Source: CAIXDN01 sp964482085 (lineage in GTDB: Bacteria; Patescibacteriota; Patescibacteriia; 2-12-FULL-60-25). Taken from it: a DNA stretch of 64,000 nt. This document shows, piece by piece, positions 17,695 through 26,658 of the stretch. Each line of letters begins with the position of its first letter. Position 1 is the stretch's first letter. The notes below the pieces were generated by a model, which saw only the letters and a list, made by a program, of their open reading frames with translations, had not been told where the DNA came from and made no database searches. The stretch covers positions 1-64,000 of the forward strand of contig CAYZVS010000004.1 of NCBI GenBank assembly GCA_964482085.1, read 5' to 3'. The position numbers and the translations under genes are program-made.

Positions 17695-18711
17695 TTAGTT
17701 ACCCAGCATGATAAACGATGACATCTTGTTGATGAGCGATTTCATACTATGCCCCTGCTCAACAATTGACTGTAACTCTTCACGAGAATGCAATCGCATA
17801 CCCCTAATAAACTCAGCAATTCCCTCTGGCGTATCCTCTTTTGGAAAATCTGGATATCCAATCGCTTCCGCATGTCCTTGAATAATCACCGGCGTTAATC
17901 CGCAATACATCGCTTCAAGCGCAGACTTGTCGATTGTCTTAGGAACAAGATTAATAAAAACACGGAAACGCGGATAAATCTCCTTCAAAGATGGCATGGG
18001 AACCGAGCCCATAAAACGAACGCGTTCAGAAAGACCAAGATCTTTTACAAGCGTCTCAATCTCACCTTGATAATTATTGTCGATCGATGGATCAAGCGGT
18101 CGACCATAATGCGTCAACCGATATTCACTCGGCAAAAGCGCAAGTGCTTTCAATACGACATCAAGACGCTTGGAACGTGAAATACGATGCACAGCAAGTA
18201 AATGCTTTTCATCTTGCCGCTCTGAATCCGGTAATTCCGGAACATTCCAATATTCCGTATCAATCCCATGCCCTGTTACAATCTTACGCGGATCGCCATC
18301 GTAATGTGGCAAAGACTCTTTGGTCGCGCAAAAAAATCGCGTTACAGCAATCTCGCCGATCTTAAGTGAAGTCGTACGCGTATAATGCGTAAACCAAAAA
18401 TAGGTTGGAATGCCACGCAACTTCCAATACACCGCCCCGGCCGCAAGCCAACGCGTGTTCATGTGCACAAAGACGCGATCGTACTTTAAAGAAAACATCA
18501 GCTTCCAAAAGCGGAATAACGACCCAAAACGTCCGCCCTGTTTATGCTCAACTGAATACACATTTTCCAAACTCGTCTCCCCTTTCTCTCCGCAAATAAT
18601 CGTGACATCGAAACCAGCCTCGCTAAAACCCTTGGCCCACAAAGCCGCAAAGGCAACATCATCGTCCTTGTCGTTAATCTTGGGCGTTATAAACAAGAGA
18701 CGTTTCTTCAT
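17695..18711 (-). CDS. Glycosyltransferase family 4
   Basis: A GT-B glycosyltransferase of 338 residues. The start at 18711 (MKKRLLFITPKIND) is preferred over 18795 because the longer form would overlap the 2-epimerase gene by about 80 bp with no homologous sequence. The C-terminal domain has LLAVHRISRSKRLD (donor-binding loop), LSERVRFMGSVPM and NLVPKTIDKSALEAMYCG, where the usual EG-x-E motif is altered to KSALE. It lies between asnB and wecB with 1-2 bp gaps. Confidence 0.8.
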   Translation of the reverse strand: MKKRLLFITPKINDKDDDVAFAALWAKGFSEAGFDVTIICGEKGETSLENVYSVEHKQGGRFGSLFRFWKLMFSLKYDRVFVHMNTRWLAAGAVYWKLRGIPTYFWFTHYTRTTSLKIGEIAVTRFFCATKESLPHYDGDPRKIVTGHGIDTEYWNVPELPDSERQDEKHLLAVHRISRSKRLDVVLKALALLPSEYRLTHYGRPLDPSIDNNYQGEIETLVKDLGLSERVRFMGSVPMPSLKEIYPRFRVFINLVPKTIDKSALEAMYCGLTPVIIQGHAEAIGYPDFPKEDTPEGIAEFIRGMRLHSREELQSIVEQGHSMKSLINKMSSFIMLGN

Positions 18712-18713
18712 AC

Positions 18714-19790
18714 TTAGAGCAACTCCGACAAAATATTTGCAATCCGTTCCGCTGTCTTTCCGTCCCAATGCGGTGGAAGACCACCATTTTTCCAATCACC
18801 ATTCATGGCGCGCTCAAATGCAGCAAGAATTTTTTCTGGATCACGTCCAACAACTTCACTTGTTCCGTAAGTCACCGTTGACGGTCTCTCTGTTTCATCA
18901 CGTAATGTAATACACGGAATCGACATCGCGGTTGTTTCTTCTTGCAAACCGCCAGAGTCCGTTAAAACAAGCTTGGAGTTTTTTACCAGCTTAATCATAT
19001 CCAGATAACCCATCGGATCAACAATCTTGATTCTAAAATTATCGCCCGCCAATTCCTGCATTCGAGCCTTAGTGCGTGGATGTACCGGAAAAATCAACGG
19101 CAATGTTTCAGAAATCTTTTTGAGCGATTCCCATACAACACGCAATGTCTCCGGATGATCAACCGTTTCAGGACGATGCATCGTCAATACGCCATACGAC
19201 TTTGGGGTAAGTTGTAGTCGTTCCAAAACGTCCGACGCTTCCGCAAGTGGCTCCGATTTACGCAAAGAATCGATCATGATGTTTCCAACGTAATGAATTT
19301 TCTCTTTTGGAATACGTTCATTTTCCAAATGCACAAGTCCCGCATCATCAGAAACAAATAAATAGTCTGAATGATGATCCGCGATCATACGATTCAATTC
19401 TTCTGGCATACTCCAGTTATGCGATCGAAGTCCCGCTTCAACATGGACAACCGGAATATTCGCGGCTACACCAGCCATCGCACCAGCCGCACTCGACGTT
19501 ACATCGCCTACAACAATAATCGCGCTCGGCTTCCGTTCCGTAAGCAATGGGATAAGTGCTGCCGTAATTCTTTGTGATTGAGCAATACGATCTCCAGCAC
19601 CAACTCCCAAATGAATATCCGGATCCGGGATGCCCAATTCTTTAAAAAAAACATCCGACATGTTTGCATCGTAATGCTGTCCCGTATGCACCAAAACAAC
19701 ACCGATATCTTTGCTAAGCAAAGCCTCGTAAAGCGGCGCAATCTTGATGAAATTTGGCCTTGCTCCAGCAATCAGAAACACCGTTTTCAT
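18714..19790 (-). CDS. wecB: Non-hydrolysing UDP-N-acetylglucosamine 2-epimerase, second copy
   Basis: A 358-residue epimerase with all the family motifs: LIAGARPNFIKIAPL, HTGQHYD, VVGDVTSS, VEAGLRSHNWSMPEE, TMHRPETVD, FPVHPRTK, and VLTDSGGLQEE. It differs from the 14778-15866 copy in many places (GARPNF against GTRPEI), so it is a divergent paralogue, not a recent duplicate. Two epimerases in one cluster suggest two substrates, such as UDP-GlcNAc and a UDP-diacetamido-uronate. Confidence 0.92.
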   Translation of the reverse strand: MKTVFLIAGARPNFIKIAPLYEALLSKDIGVVLVHTGQHYDANMSDVFFKELGIPDPDIHLGVGAGDRIAQSQRITAALIPLLTERKPSAIIVVGDVTSSAAGAMAGVAANIPVVHVEAGLRSHNWSMPEELNRMIADHHSDYLFVSDDAGLVHLENERIPKEKIHYVGNIMIDSLRKSEPLAEASDVLERLQLTPKSYGVLTMHRPETVDHPETLRVVWESLKKISETLPLIFPVHPRTKARMQELAGDNFRIKIVDPMGYLDMIKLVKNSKLVLTDSGGLQEETTAMSIPCITLRDETERPSTVTYGTSEVVGRDPEKILAAFERAMNGDWKNGGLPPHWDGKTAERIANILSELL

Positions 19791-19802
19791 GCGTCTCGCA
19801 TC

Positions 19803-20525
19803 TTACGGCCGCTCGGCCTCTGTGGCAAGCGTTTCCGTATACAACCAATCTCCCCCAACCTCTCGTAAGCGGGCATCACCAACAGGTTTTCCAAAAGCCC
19901 CTAAAAGCGATGAAGCGTAAGGAAAAAAGTGCAGATGCAAATCAAACGTATATCGATACGGCCTCTGCTTAGGAACAACGATAACCAACTTGTGTCGCGT
20001 TAAACGCCTAAGTTCCGACAACGACTTTCCCAAATCACGCACATGCTCGAGCGTATGCGTACAAACCACCGTATCAAATGAGCAATCGGGAAACGGAAGC
20101 GCTTCTACATTCGCTTCAAGAAAAGTAGCGGACGATGCTCGCTGACGCGCTTCATCACAGATAATAATGTCCGTCGCCGTTACACGCGCTCGCTCAACAA
20201 GTTTTCCAGCAAGCACACCCTTTCCGCAACCCGCCTCCAAAACATCTCCACCAACAATCTCGCCAAGCACAGCACCAATTGCTTCATCAGTTAAATCCGT
20301 ATCACGCTCCATAAGTACAGGCTCCACATCGCGATACGCTTGCGCAAATTCCTCTTCCGTCATCGCCCAAGCTTTTTCTTTAAACGATAAAAAAACATGC
20401 GCTCGGTCTTTATACAAAATCCGAAACGGAATCGACATAAACCACCGGGCATCACGCAACAAAGGTGGAAGCAATTGATCCAAAATAAAATGGAATTTCA
20501 ATGCTGTTTGTCGTGAAAATTTCAT
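19803..20525 (-). CDS. Class I SAM-dependent methyltransferase
   Basis: A 240-residue methyltransferase. The N-terminus (about 1-60) is helical and aromatic; motif I is DVLEAGCGKGVLAG at about residues 93-106, then VTATDIIICDEA and FDTVVCTHTLEHVRD. The domain resembles other methyltransferases of this cluster but is not a close copy. The start overlaps the GT2 stop by ATGA (20522-20525). Confidence 0.82.
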   Translation of the reverse strand: MKFSRQTALKFHFILDQLLPPLLRDARWFMSIPFRILYKDRAHVFLSFKEKAWAMTEEEFAQAYRDVEPVLMERDTDLTDEAIGAVLGEIVGGDVLEAGCGKGVLAGKLVERARVTATDIIICDEARQRASSATFLEANVEALPFPDCSFDTVVCTHTLEHVRDLGKSLSELRRLTRHKLVIVVPKQRPYRYTFDLHLHFFPYASSLLGAFGKPVGDARLREVGGDWLYTETLATEAERP

Positions 20526-21226
20526 ACGTCAGAACCAAGAACACGCATTTTAAACATACGTAAAATAAGTTTGGCATGTCTGCGCATTTCTTTGCGATAA
20601 TCGAGCTTACTCTCACCATGAATACGAACGGTAAGCGGCGCAGGAATCTCTGCAACGCGACGCTTACGTTGTACCAGATGAAACAAAATCTCGGCATTTA
20701 TATCAAAGCCGGTCGTCTTAAGCGGCAACTCAATCAAATGTTCACGGCGATATAATCGAAAAATCGGACTCACTGCAGTGACATCGGCTCCGACAACAAC
20801 CTTATAAACAATCGTTGCAATATGAGAGATGAATATTCGATAGGAAGGAATGTCCTTTCCGTACCCAGCTAACTTTGGAGATCCAGAAACAAAATCAACA
20901 TCTCCCTGCTGATAACGTGCGAGCAACTCTTTCACGAGCTCCGGCGCAAACGTTAAATCACTATCCATCGTGATAACTAATTCCCCCTTAGATTCTTTGA
21001 TCCCAGTACGAACCGCAGCCCCAAGTCCAGAATTCTTTTCATGACGCACAAGGCGCACAGGCCCACCCAAAGATTCCGCGACAACGGCCGTCTCATCCTT
21101 ACTCCCATCGTCAATCACCACGATTTCATAAGGCATGCCGAGAACATCAAAAACAGGAATCACCTCATTTGGGATTCGCTTCAGGTTTTCCGCCTCATTA
21201 TAGGCTGGAAAAATGAATGAAATCAT
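20522..21226 (-). CDS. GT2 glycosyltransferase (dolichyl-phosphate-mannose-synthase type)
   Basis: A 234-residue GT-A enzyme. ISFIFPAYNEAENL at the N-terminus, IVVIDDGSKDET, the metal site MDSDLTF and a late basic patch GESKLDYRKEMRRH are typical of polyprenyl-phosphate hexosyltransferases. Unlike the 5944-6819 protein it has no C-terminal TM pair. Start 21226 forms an ATGA overlap with the GT4 gene; the longer frame from 21268 adds only unrelated residues. Confidence 0.83.
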   Translation of the reverse strand: MISFIFPAYNEAENLKRIPNEVIPVFDVLGMPYEIVVIDDGSKDETAVVAESLGGPVRLVRHEKNSGLGAAVRTGIKESKGELVITMDSDLTFAPELVKELLARYQQGDVDFVSGSPKLAGYGKDIPSYRIFISHIATIVYKVVVGADVTAVSPIFRLYRREHLIELPLKTTGFDINAEILFHLVQRKRRVAEIPAPLTVRIHGESKLDYRKEMRRHAKLILRMFKMRVLGSDV

Positions 21227-22350
21227 GGCCACAGGATAGCGCAAATACGTCTGGCCCGCTCGATCCACGTATATTGAGCCGATAATCGCTTGGCTTCAAG
21301 AGCCCGCGATTTCGCTTCTTCCGGCTGATCAACCACTTTAGCTATTTCCGTTACCAAAGAATCCACATCGCCCGGTTTTGCAATAAACGCGCTTTTCTCA
21401 GAGAGAATCTCTCGAACACTTGGTAAATCCGTCGCAATCATCGGAACCCCACTCATCAAATACTCAAACAATTTGAGCGGCGACATGTAATAGGCATAAT
21501 GCTCCGTATACGGAAATGGCATGAGCAATAAATCTGCAGCCGCATAAAATTTGCCGAGTGTCGCTTGTGGTTGATGGCCCATCAATCGTACGTTCGCTCC
21601 CAATTTACTCGAATATCGTTCCAACTCCTGCCGCGTCCCTCCAACCGCAAGTAACAAAATGTTCTTTCCTTCCGATGCGAAGCGTTCCACAGCTTCAATC
21701 GATTCATCCAGACCTTTAGGCATGTTCATCGTTGTAAACTTGCCCGTATACAAACATACAATTGTTTCCGGTGCGATTCCGAGCTCACGACGAACTTCCT
21801 CGCGCTCATAGATGAGCGCAAACATCGCAGGATCAACCGCATCTGGCTCAACAACAACGCGATCCGTTGCAACTCCCGCTTCAACGAGACGTTTTTTACT
21901 TGCACTCGTAAGCGTAATAATTCCGTCGAGTCGTTTTGCGATACGCATCGCCCAAGAAGAATGATGTAGCGCATGCGATTCCCAAACGCGCTTACCTGGT
22001 ATCCCTGGCACGCTAAACACATACAGCTCGCGACTAAATACAACATCGGGTTTGAACCGTTTCAACTCATTCCGCAATGACCATAAAAAAGTCGATGTTT
22101 GAATCCAAAGTCCAAGTCGGCCGAGCCACGACCAACGAATCGCATCCACACAAGGCAATCGCTTAAAAACAAACGAGGGTTCGACACCGTAATAAGCAAA
22201 TGGGTCTTCTGCTTGTACAGGCTTACGATCTGGAACAAACAACGTCACCTCGTGCCCAAGCGCCACAAAAGAACGGCACATCGCCATCACTTGATCACTC
22301 TGAGCCTTTTCCGATGGAAATCGGCTATTTGCGACGTAAGCAAGTTTCAT
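21223..22350 (-). CDS. Glycosyltransferase family 4
   Basis: A GT-B glycosyltransferase of 375 residues. The N-terminal domain begins MKLAYVANSRFPSEKAQS, and the C-terminal domain has CLYTGKFTTMNMPKG, VRLMGHQPQATLGKFY and MPFPYTEHYAYYMSPLKLFEYLMSG, a variant of the donor-binding E-x7-E region. Start 22350 overlaps the end of the 1211-residue fusion gene by 26 bp. The next gene down overlaps it by ATGA. The sugar is unknown. Confidence 0.83.
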   Translation of the reverse strand: MKLAYVANSRFPSEKAQSDQVMAMCRSFVALGHEVTLFVPDRKPVQAEDPFAYYGVEPSFVFKRLPCVDAIRWSWLGRLGLWIQTSTFLWSLRNELKRFKPDVVFSRELYVFSVPGIPGKRVWESHALHHSSWAMRIAKRLDGIITLTSASKKRLVEAGVATDRVVVEPDAVDPAMFALIYEREEVRRELGIAPETIVCLYTGKFTTMNMPKGLDESIEAVERFASEGKNILLLAVGGTRQELERYSSKLGANVRLMGHQPQATLGKFYAAADLLLMPFPYTEHYAYYMSPLKLFEYLMSGVPMIATDLPSVREILSEKSAFIAKPGDVDSLVTEIAKVVDQPEEAKSRALEAKRLSAQYTWIERARRICAILWP

Positions 22351-25300
22351 ACAAGACAAATAACGCGTAAGCGGCAAAAGGCGCAAGTAAATGATCCAAC
22401 GGCATTCGATACTTGGTATAACCAACAAACACGGTATGCATCAATGAATACGTGATTAAAATAATCACAATCAACACAGCCTCCTTCTTTTTCCGACGAA
22501 GAGCGATCACAAGTCCAAGCAAACCAAACCAAACAACAACCAACGTAGAAACCCAAACCGCTGCACGCGCCAAAAAGACTTTGAGCGGATTATTAGCAAA
22601 GGTCCAAGGAGCGCCCGTTTTTACACTAGGAAATAAACCCGGCTGCCAAAATGTTTTAAGTTTCTGTAACTGAATTTTCCAGCCATCCGACCAATAATGA
22701 GTCTCCATCCAAGCTGAGCCTTTATCTCCCCAATACTTACTAAACTGAGCTTCATTCAAAAGCCCTCGCTCAGAGCAATGTTCAAGTTTTCCAACAGGAT
22801 ATTTTGGATGCCATTCCGTCCAGTACTCGCTATCGCGATAGACACCATCAGCTTCAAGCTCGGCACGTAACCATGGCTGAATCGTAAACATGATGTAGTT
22901 TGGATCTGTCGATGAAACAACCGGATCATCAATGATTTCCATCGGATATCCACGCTTCGTGATCTCGTAAATATACTCATTATTTGCTTTATAAAAGCCA
23001 TGTCCCAAATCCGTCGTAAACGGAACAAAGGTATGAAAGACCGTCCAATTGCGATATGTCCACGGTGCAATCAGTCCCGCTGACACAACCGCCATAATCA
23101 CAGCAACAAGAATCGCACGCTTCCAATCCGGCCACCACATCCAAAGAAACCACAGCACAACAAACGGCATTGCCGGCAAAATTGTTCCCTGAATGTAAGC
23201 GAGGGCTGCAATGGAAACACCAGCGAGAATAGCCGTAGATATTTTTTTATTGTCTTTCAATCGCAAAAGCGTCCAGACTAAAAACAACATCAAGAACACC
23301 GATAAAAACGTGTGATAGTACTGCGTGAAATGATAAAAGGTGTACGGATAACACGCCATCATGAACGCTCCCAGTAGAGCTGCTTTTCTCCCAACAAGAC
23401 GCTTGCCAACAACATAAACCAGAATCAACGCAAGCCAAGCAATAAAATTCTGCACCAAAGCTTGCACCAACGTATTTTCAGGACGAATCACGCTATAAAG
23501 AGCCGTGAGGAAAAACAGGAAGCCTGGAGATCGATACGCAGACGAGCAACCAAGCTCCGTAGCATACGAGTATCCATATCCCTGAAACCAGTGTTCAACG
23601 AGTGTATAGAATCCCCATTCGCGATTTACCAAACCATGATGAAACAAGAAAGCTGAAGCGAGTCTCGTTACAAGAGCAAACAGGACAAAAATCAAAACCC
23701 AAAGAGCAAATCTTGGTCGCACCTCACCAACAAATTCACACAAACGCTTCCAACCCTCACGCTGTGAGCCATGAAGTGTGGACATTTTTTGAAACGCCGC
23801 AGCTTTTTCTCGGGCGTTCTTACGCATGACATCTGTTTCAGCACGATTCTCGATCGTGTGTCGCATCGCTTCTGAGAGAGCGGCCGCATCCCCAATCGGA
23901 ACAACACTTCCCTCAATCTTGTCACAAAACAAACTCCCGACACATCCGACGTTGGTTGTAACAACCGCAACACCAGCGGCCATCGCTTCCAAAATCGTTC
24001 TACCAAAACCCTCATAACGTGACGACAACACAAAGCCATCAGCCGTATTCCAAAGCTCATCCGGATTCTTCCAATCCTCAATTTTTACTTGCTCAACAAG
24101 TCCCATCGACTCGATTCGTCCATGCAGCATCGGCAAAAGCGGTCCCCGTCCGATTAAACGGATCTGAAAGGGAACATGCTTAATCTTCAATTGTTTGGCA
24201 GCTTCAAGCAAAACATCGAGTCCTTTTTGTTCGACAAATCGACAAGGCACAACAAATCGAAACACCTCCGCACGTACAACCATTTCTTTAACAAGCAAGG
24301 ACGATACATCAACGGCAACCGGAATCACCTCGATCCTATTCTCATGGATTCCAATCGCAACAAGATGCCGTTTTACTCGCTCGCTCACAACTCGAACTCT
24401 CTCCGCTTGTTGGAGAATACATTTACCCAAAACAGACAATAAACGATTCTTAATCGATTCTTTCTTCCAATATCCAGAATAAAAATCTCCATGTTCTTGC
24501 ACTTCAAGTGGAACATCTTTTACGCGTGAAACAATATATCCAATCAATCCAGCGATAAACGGATCTTGTGCTGTTACCACGCTACGATTTGGTACCGTTC
24601 CCACAGACTTCATTCCCTGCCAAATCGATCGAAAAAACCGAACAATGCTATTGCCAGAAAATCCATAAACCATCAGATGTTCACTCTGTGCAATCTCATC
24701 CGTCTTAAATCTCGATAAGACAATCGCCTGAATACTACCCTCCCCCGCTAAATGTCTAAGGCGTTCTGACGATGCTGATTCCGTATCCAAAAGCTCGCGA
24801 TCAAAAGAGAACATCACCGTCTGAAGCGGCCCACTTCCCTCTCCGACATTCACGAGCACCCGCTCAACCTGCTTTGTCATCTCCTTATGCGTCCATTTCG
24901 CAGCCAACGTTACACGTTCCACGTTATGTGTTACGCGATTCAATGCCTCGATCCAAGCCTCCCGCTGGTTATACGGCAAAACCGTAATCAAATCTCCAAA
25001 TACTTCTTTCGTTTCCGGATTACCCCCCTGATCGCTCACAAGACACGGAACTCCCATCGAGGCCGCTTCCGCCACAACGTGCGGATACCCTTCATATCCA
25101 GAGTTCAACAAAAATACATCAGAAGCTCGCATCCAATTACCAATCTGCTCGCGATCAAGTCTACCAACAAAACGAATACGATCTTGAGCCGATGAAGCTT
25201 GCGCGAGCCTTTTCCATTTTTCCGTTTCTGGACCTTCTCCCGCAATCACCAGCTGATGTGTTTCAGGCAATTCTTTCCACCACTCAATTAATTCCGCTAC

Positions 25301-25960
25301 TCCCTTCCAAGGAACAGCGCGCGCAACAGTAAAACATACGACAGGAGCCTCTAAACCTTCAACACTTCTTTTTTGTTCTCGAGAAAACCCTTCAGGAAGC
25401 GTATCCTCGGCATTTCGAATCGTTTTAATAAAAGCCGGATCAACACCCCATCGCAAAATAACAGAATGCAAATAATTGCTCGGGGCAATGATCTGACTCG
25501 CTCGCTTAGCTACAAAGCGCTCGATCTTTTCATACAAACCAATAAGACCTCCATGTTTCTTTTCTAAAAAAGCATCAAGTAAATCTCGTTCTCCTTTTTG
25601 TTGAGCCATCTCCCACGCGTAATCGCCAGGAACACGTAACACTGCCGGCACCTTTCGTAATCGCGCAGCCAACATTGTCGGCAAACCTTCTGATACAGCA
25701 CCTTGCAAATACGCAACAGAAACGTCCTTCAACTCGCGATACGCCGCAAACATGAATCGAGCATATCGAATAAACGGCCCACCGCGACGAGAAACGCGCA
25801 CCACACGCCAGCCCTCTTCCGATGAAGTCTTTTGTTCACCATAGGCAACAACCGTAACCGTATGCCCAACAGAAACCAAAGCACGCGCCATGGCTCGCGC
25901 ATAAATAGAAGGTCCTCCTCCTTCTGGTGGGTAAATACCCGAAGCAATCAAAATTCTCAT
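22325..25960 (-). CDS. Triple fusion: two GT4 domains plus a GT39-like membrane domain
   Basis: A 1211-residue protein with three catalytic-looking parts. Residues 1 to about 370 are GT4: MRILIASGIYPPEGGGPS, FTVARAVPWKGVAELI, and NSGYEGYPHVVAEAASMG (E-x7-E). Residues about 375-750 are a second GT4 with VVPCRFVEQKGLDVLLEA and SSRYEGFGRTILEAMAAG. Residues about 760-1211 are a GT-C domain with ten or so TM helices: WGFYTLVEHWFQGYGYSY, the family YRSPGF motif and a large outer loop. There is no stop or frameshift between the parts. Start 25960 gives an ATGA overlap with the upstream methyltransferase gene. One polypeptide could add two sugars inside and one outside the membrane. Confidence 0.85.
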   Translation of the reverse strand: MRILIASGIYPPEGGGPSIYARAMARALVSVGHTVTVVAYGEQKTSSEEGWRVVRVSRRGGPFIRYARFMFAAYRELKDVSVAYLQGAVSEGLPTMLAARLRKVPAVLRVPGDYAWEMAQQKGERDLLDAFLEKKHGGLIGLYEKIERFVAKRASQIIAPSNYLHSVILRWGVDPAFIKTIRNAEDTLPEGFSREQKRSVEGLEAPVVCFTVARAVPWKGVAELIEWWKELPETHQLVIAGEGPETEKWKRLAQASSAQDRIRFVGRLDREQIGNWMRASDVFLLNSGYEGYPHVVAEAASMGVPCLVSDQGGNPETKEVFGDLITVLPYNQREAWIEALNRVTHNVERVTLAAKWTHKEMTKQVERVLVNVGEGSGPLQTVMFSFDRELLDTESASSERLRHLAGEGSIQAIVLSRFKTDEIAQSEHLMVYGFSGNSIVRFFRSIWQGMKSVGTVPNRSVVTAQDPFIAGLIGYIVSRVKDVPLEVQEHGDFYSGYWKKESIKNRLLSVLGKCILQQAERVRVVSERVKRHLVAIGIHENRIEVIPVAVDVSSLLVKEMVVRAEVFRFVVPCRFVEQKGLDVLLEAAKQLKIKHVPFQIRLIGRGPLLPMLHGRIESMGLVEQVKIEDWKNPDELWNTADGFVLSSRYEGFGRTILEAMAAGVAVVTTNVGCVGSLFCDKIEGSVVPIGDAAALSEAMRHTIENRAETDVMRKNAREKAAAFQKMSTLHGSQREGWKRLCEFVGEVRPRFALWVLIFVLFALVTRLASAFLFHHGLVNREWGFYTLVEHWFQGYGYSYATELGCSSAYRSPGFLFFLTALYSVIRPENTLVQALVQNFIAWLALILVYVVGKRLVGRKAALLGAFMMACYPYTFYHFTQYYHTFLSVFLMLFLVWTLLRLKDNKKISTAILAGVSIAALAYIQGTILPAMPFVVLWFLWMWWPDWKRAILVAVIMAVVSAGLIAPWTYRNWTVFHTFVPFTTDLGHGFYKANNEYIYEITKRGYPMEIIDDPVVSSTDPNYIMFTIQPWLRAELEADGVYRDSEYWTEWHPKYPVGKLEHCSERGLLNEAQFSKYWGDKGSAWMETHYWSDGWKIQLQKLKTFWQPGLFPSVKTGAPWTFANNPLKVFLARAAVWVSTLVVVWFGLLGLVIALRRKKKEAVLIVIILITYSLMHTVFVGYTKYRMPLDHLLAPFAAYALFVLYETCLRRK

Positions 25961-26658
25961 GTCTTTTCCAAAACCAATGTTGTCGACCATTTCACCTTAT
26001 CTAAATCTTCAGGAAAATAAAGATCATTCAATCGTTCTTCAAAGGCATACCACGCTTGAACCGCTTCCTCAGACGCTCCTCGCATAAAGCCTTTAATCGG
26101 ATACAAGTTATGCTTACGAGTCATGAGCACCTTAAACCCAGCCGCTTCAGCCTGCAAACGGAATTCTTTATCATCGACGTGCTTCATATACGGGCCCTGA
26201 ATTCCAACCATAGCCAACAATTGACTCACCGGAACCATCAAACGCTCCTTTAAATCGTGAGATCGAAAGTGCCCATCATCATAATTGAGATAAGCAATGC
26301 CTCCAGTCTTCAACGATTGATACACCGTCTTCAAAAAAGCATCCTTATCAACAACATGCTCAATCGCACTAAATGCCGTCACAACATCAAAAGATTCTTC
26401 TGTCGATAAAATCTGCGCATCCCCTTCCTTTAATTCAATATTCGAGAACCCTGCAAATTCCTTCCGTCCACGTTCAATGGCCACGCGATCATAATCAAAG
26501 CCTCGATAGACTGCCTGTGCATGCGTCTGTAAAAAAATCTTCCACGACGTTGCCGCGCCACAACCTAAATCAAGAATCTTAAAATGATACGATTCAAATC
26601 GTTCATGTAGCTCAGATAAAATCCACTGCTTAGCAGCATTTCCGGCAGTGTAAATCAT
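25957..26658 (-). CDS. Class I SAM-dependent methyltransferase
   Basis: A 233-residue methyltransferase. Motif I is ILDLGCGAATS at about residues 29-39, followed by YRGFDYDRVAIERG, IELKEGDAQIL and FDVVTAFSAIEHVVDKD. A histidine-rich segment (YDDGHFRSHDLKERL) lies at about 126-140. Both ends overlap neighbours by ATGA (25957-25960 and 26655-26658), so it sits in the middle of a coupled chain GT4, methyltransferase, triple glycosyltransferase. Confidence 0.83.
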   Translation of the reverse strand: MIYTAGNAAKQWILSELHERFESYHFKILDLGCGAATSWKIFLQTHAQAVYRGFDYDRVAIERGRKEFAGFSNIELKEGDAQILSTEESFDVVTAFSAIEHVVDKDAFLKTVYQSLKTGGIAYLNYDDGHFRSHDLKERLMVPVSQLLAMVGIQGPYMKHVDDKEFRLQAEAAGFKVLMTRKHNLYPIKGFMRGASEEAVQAWYAFEERLNDLYFPEDLDKVKWSTTLVLEKT

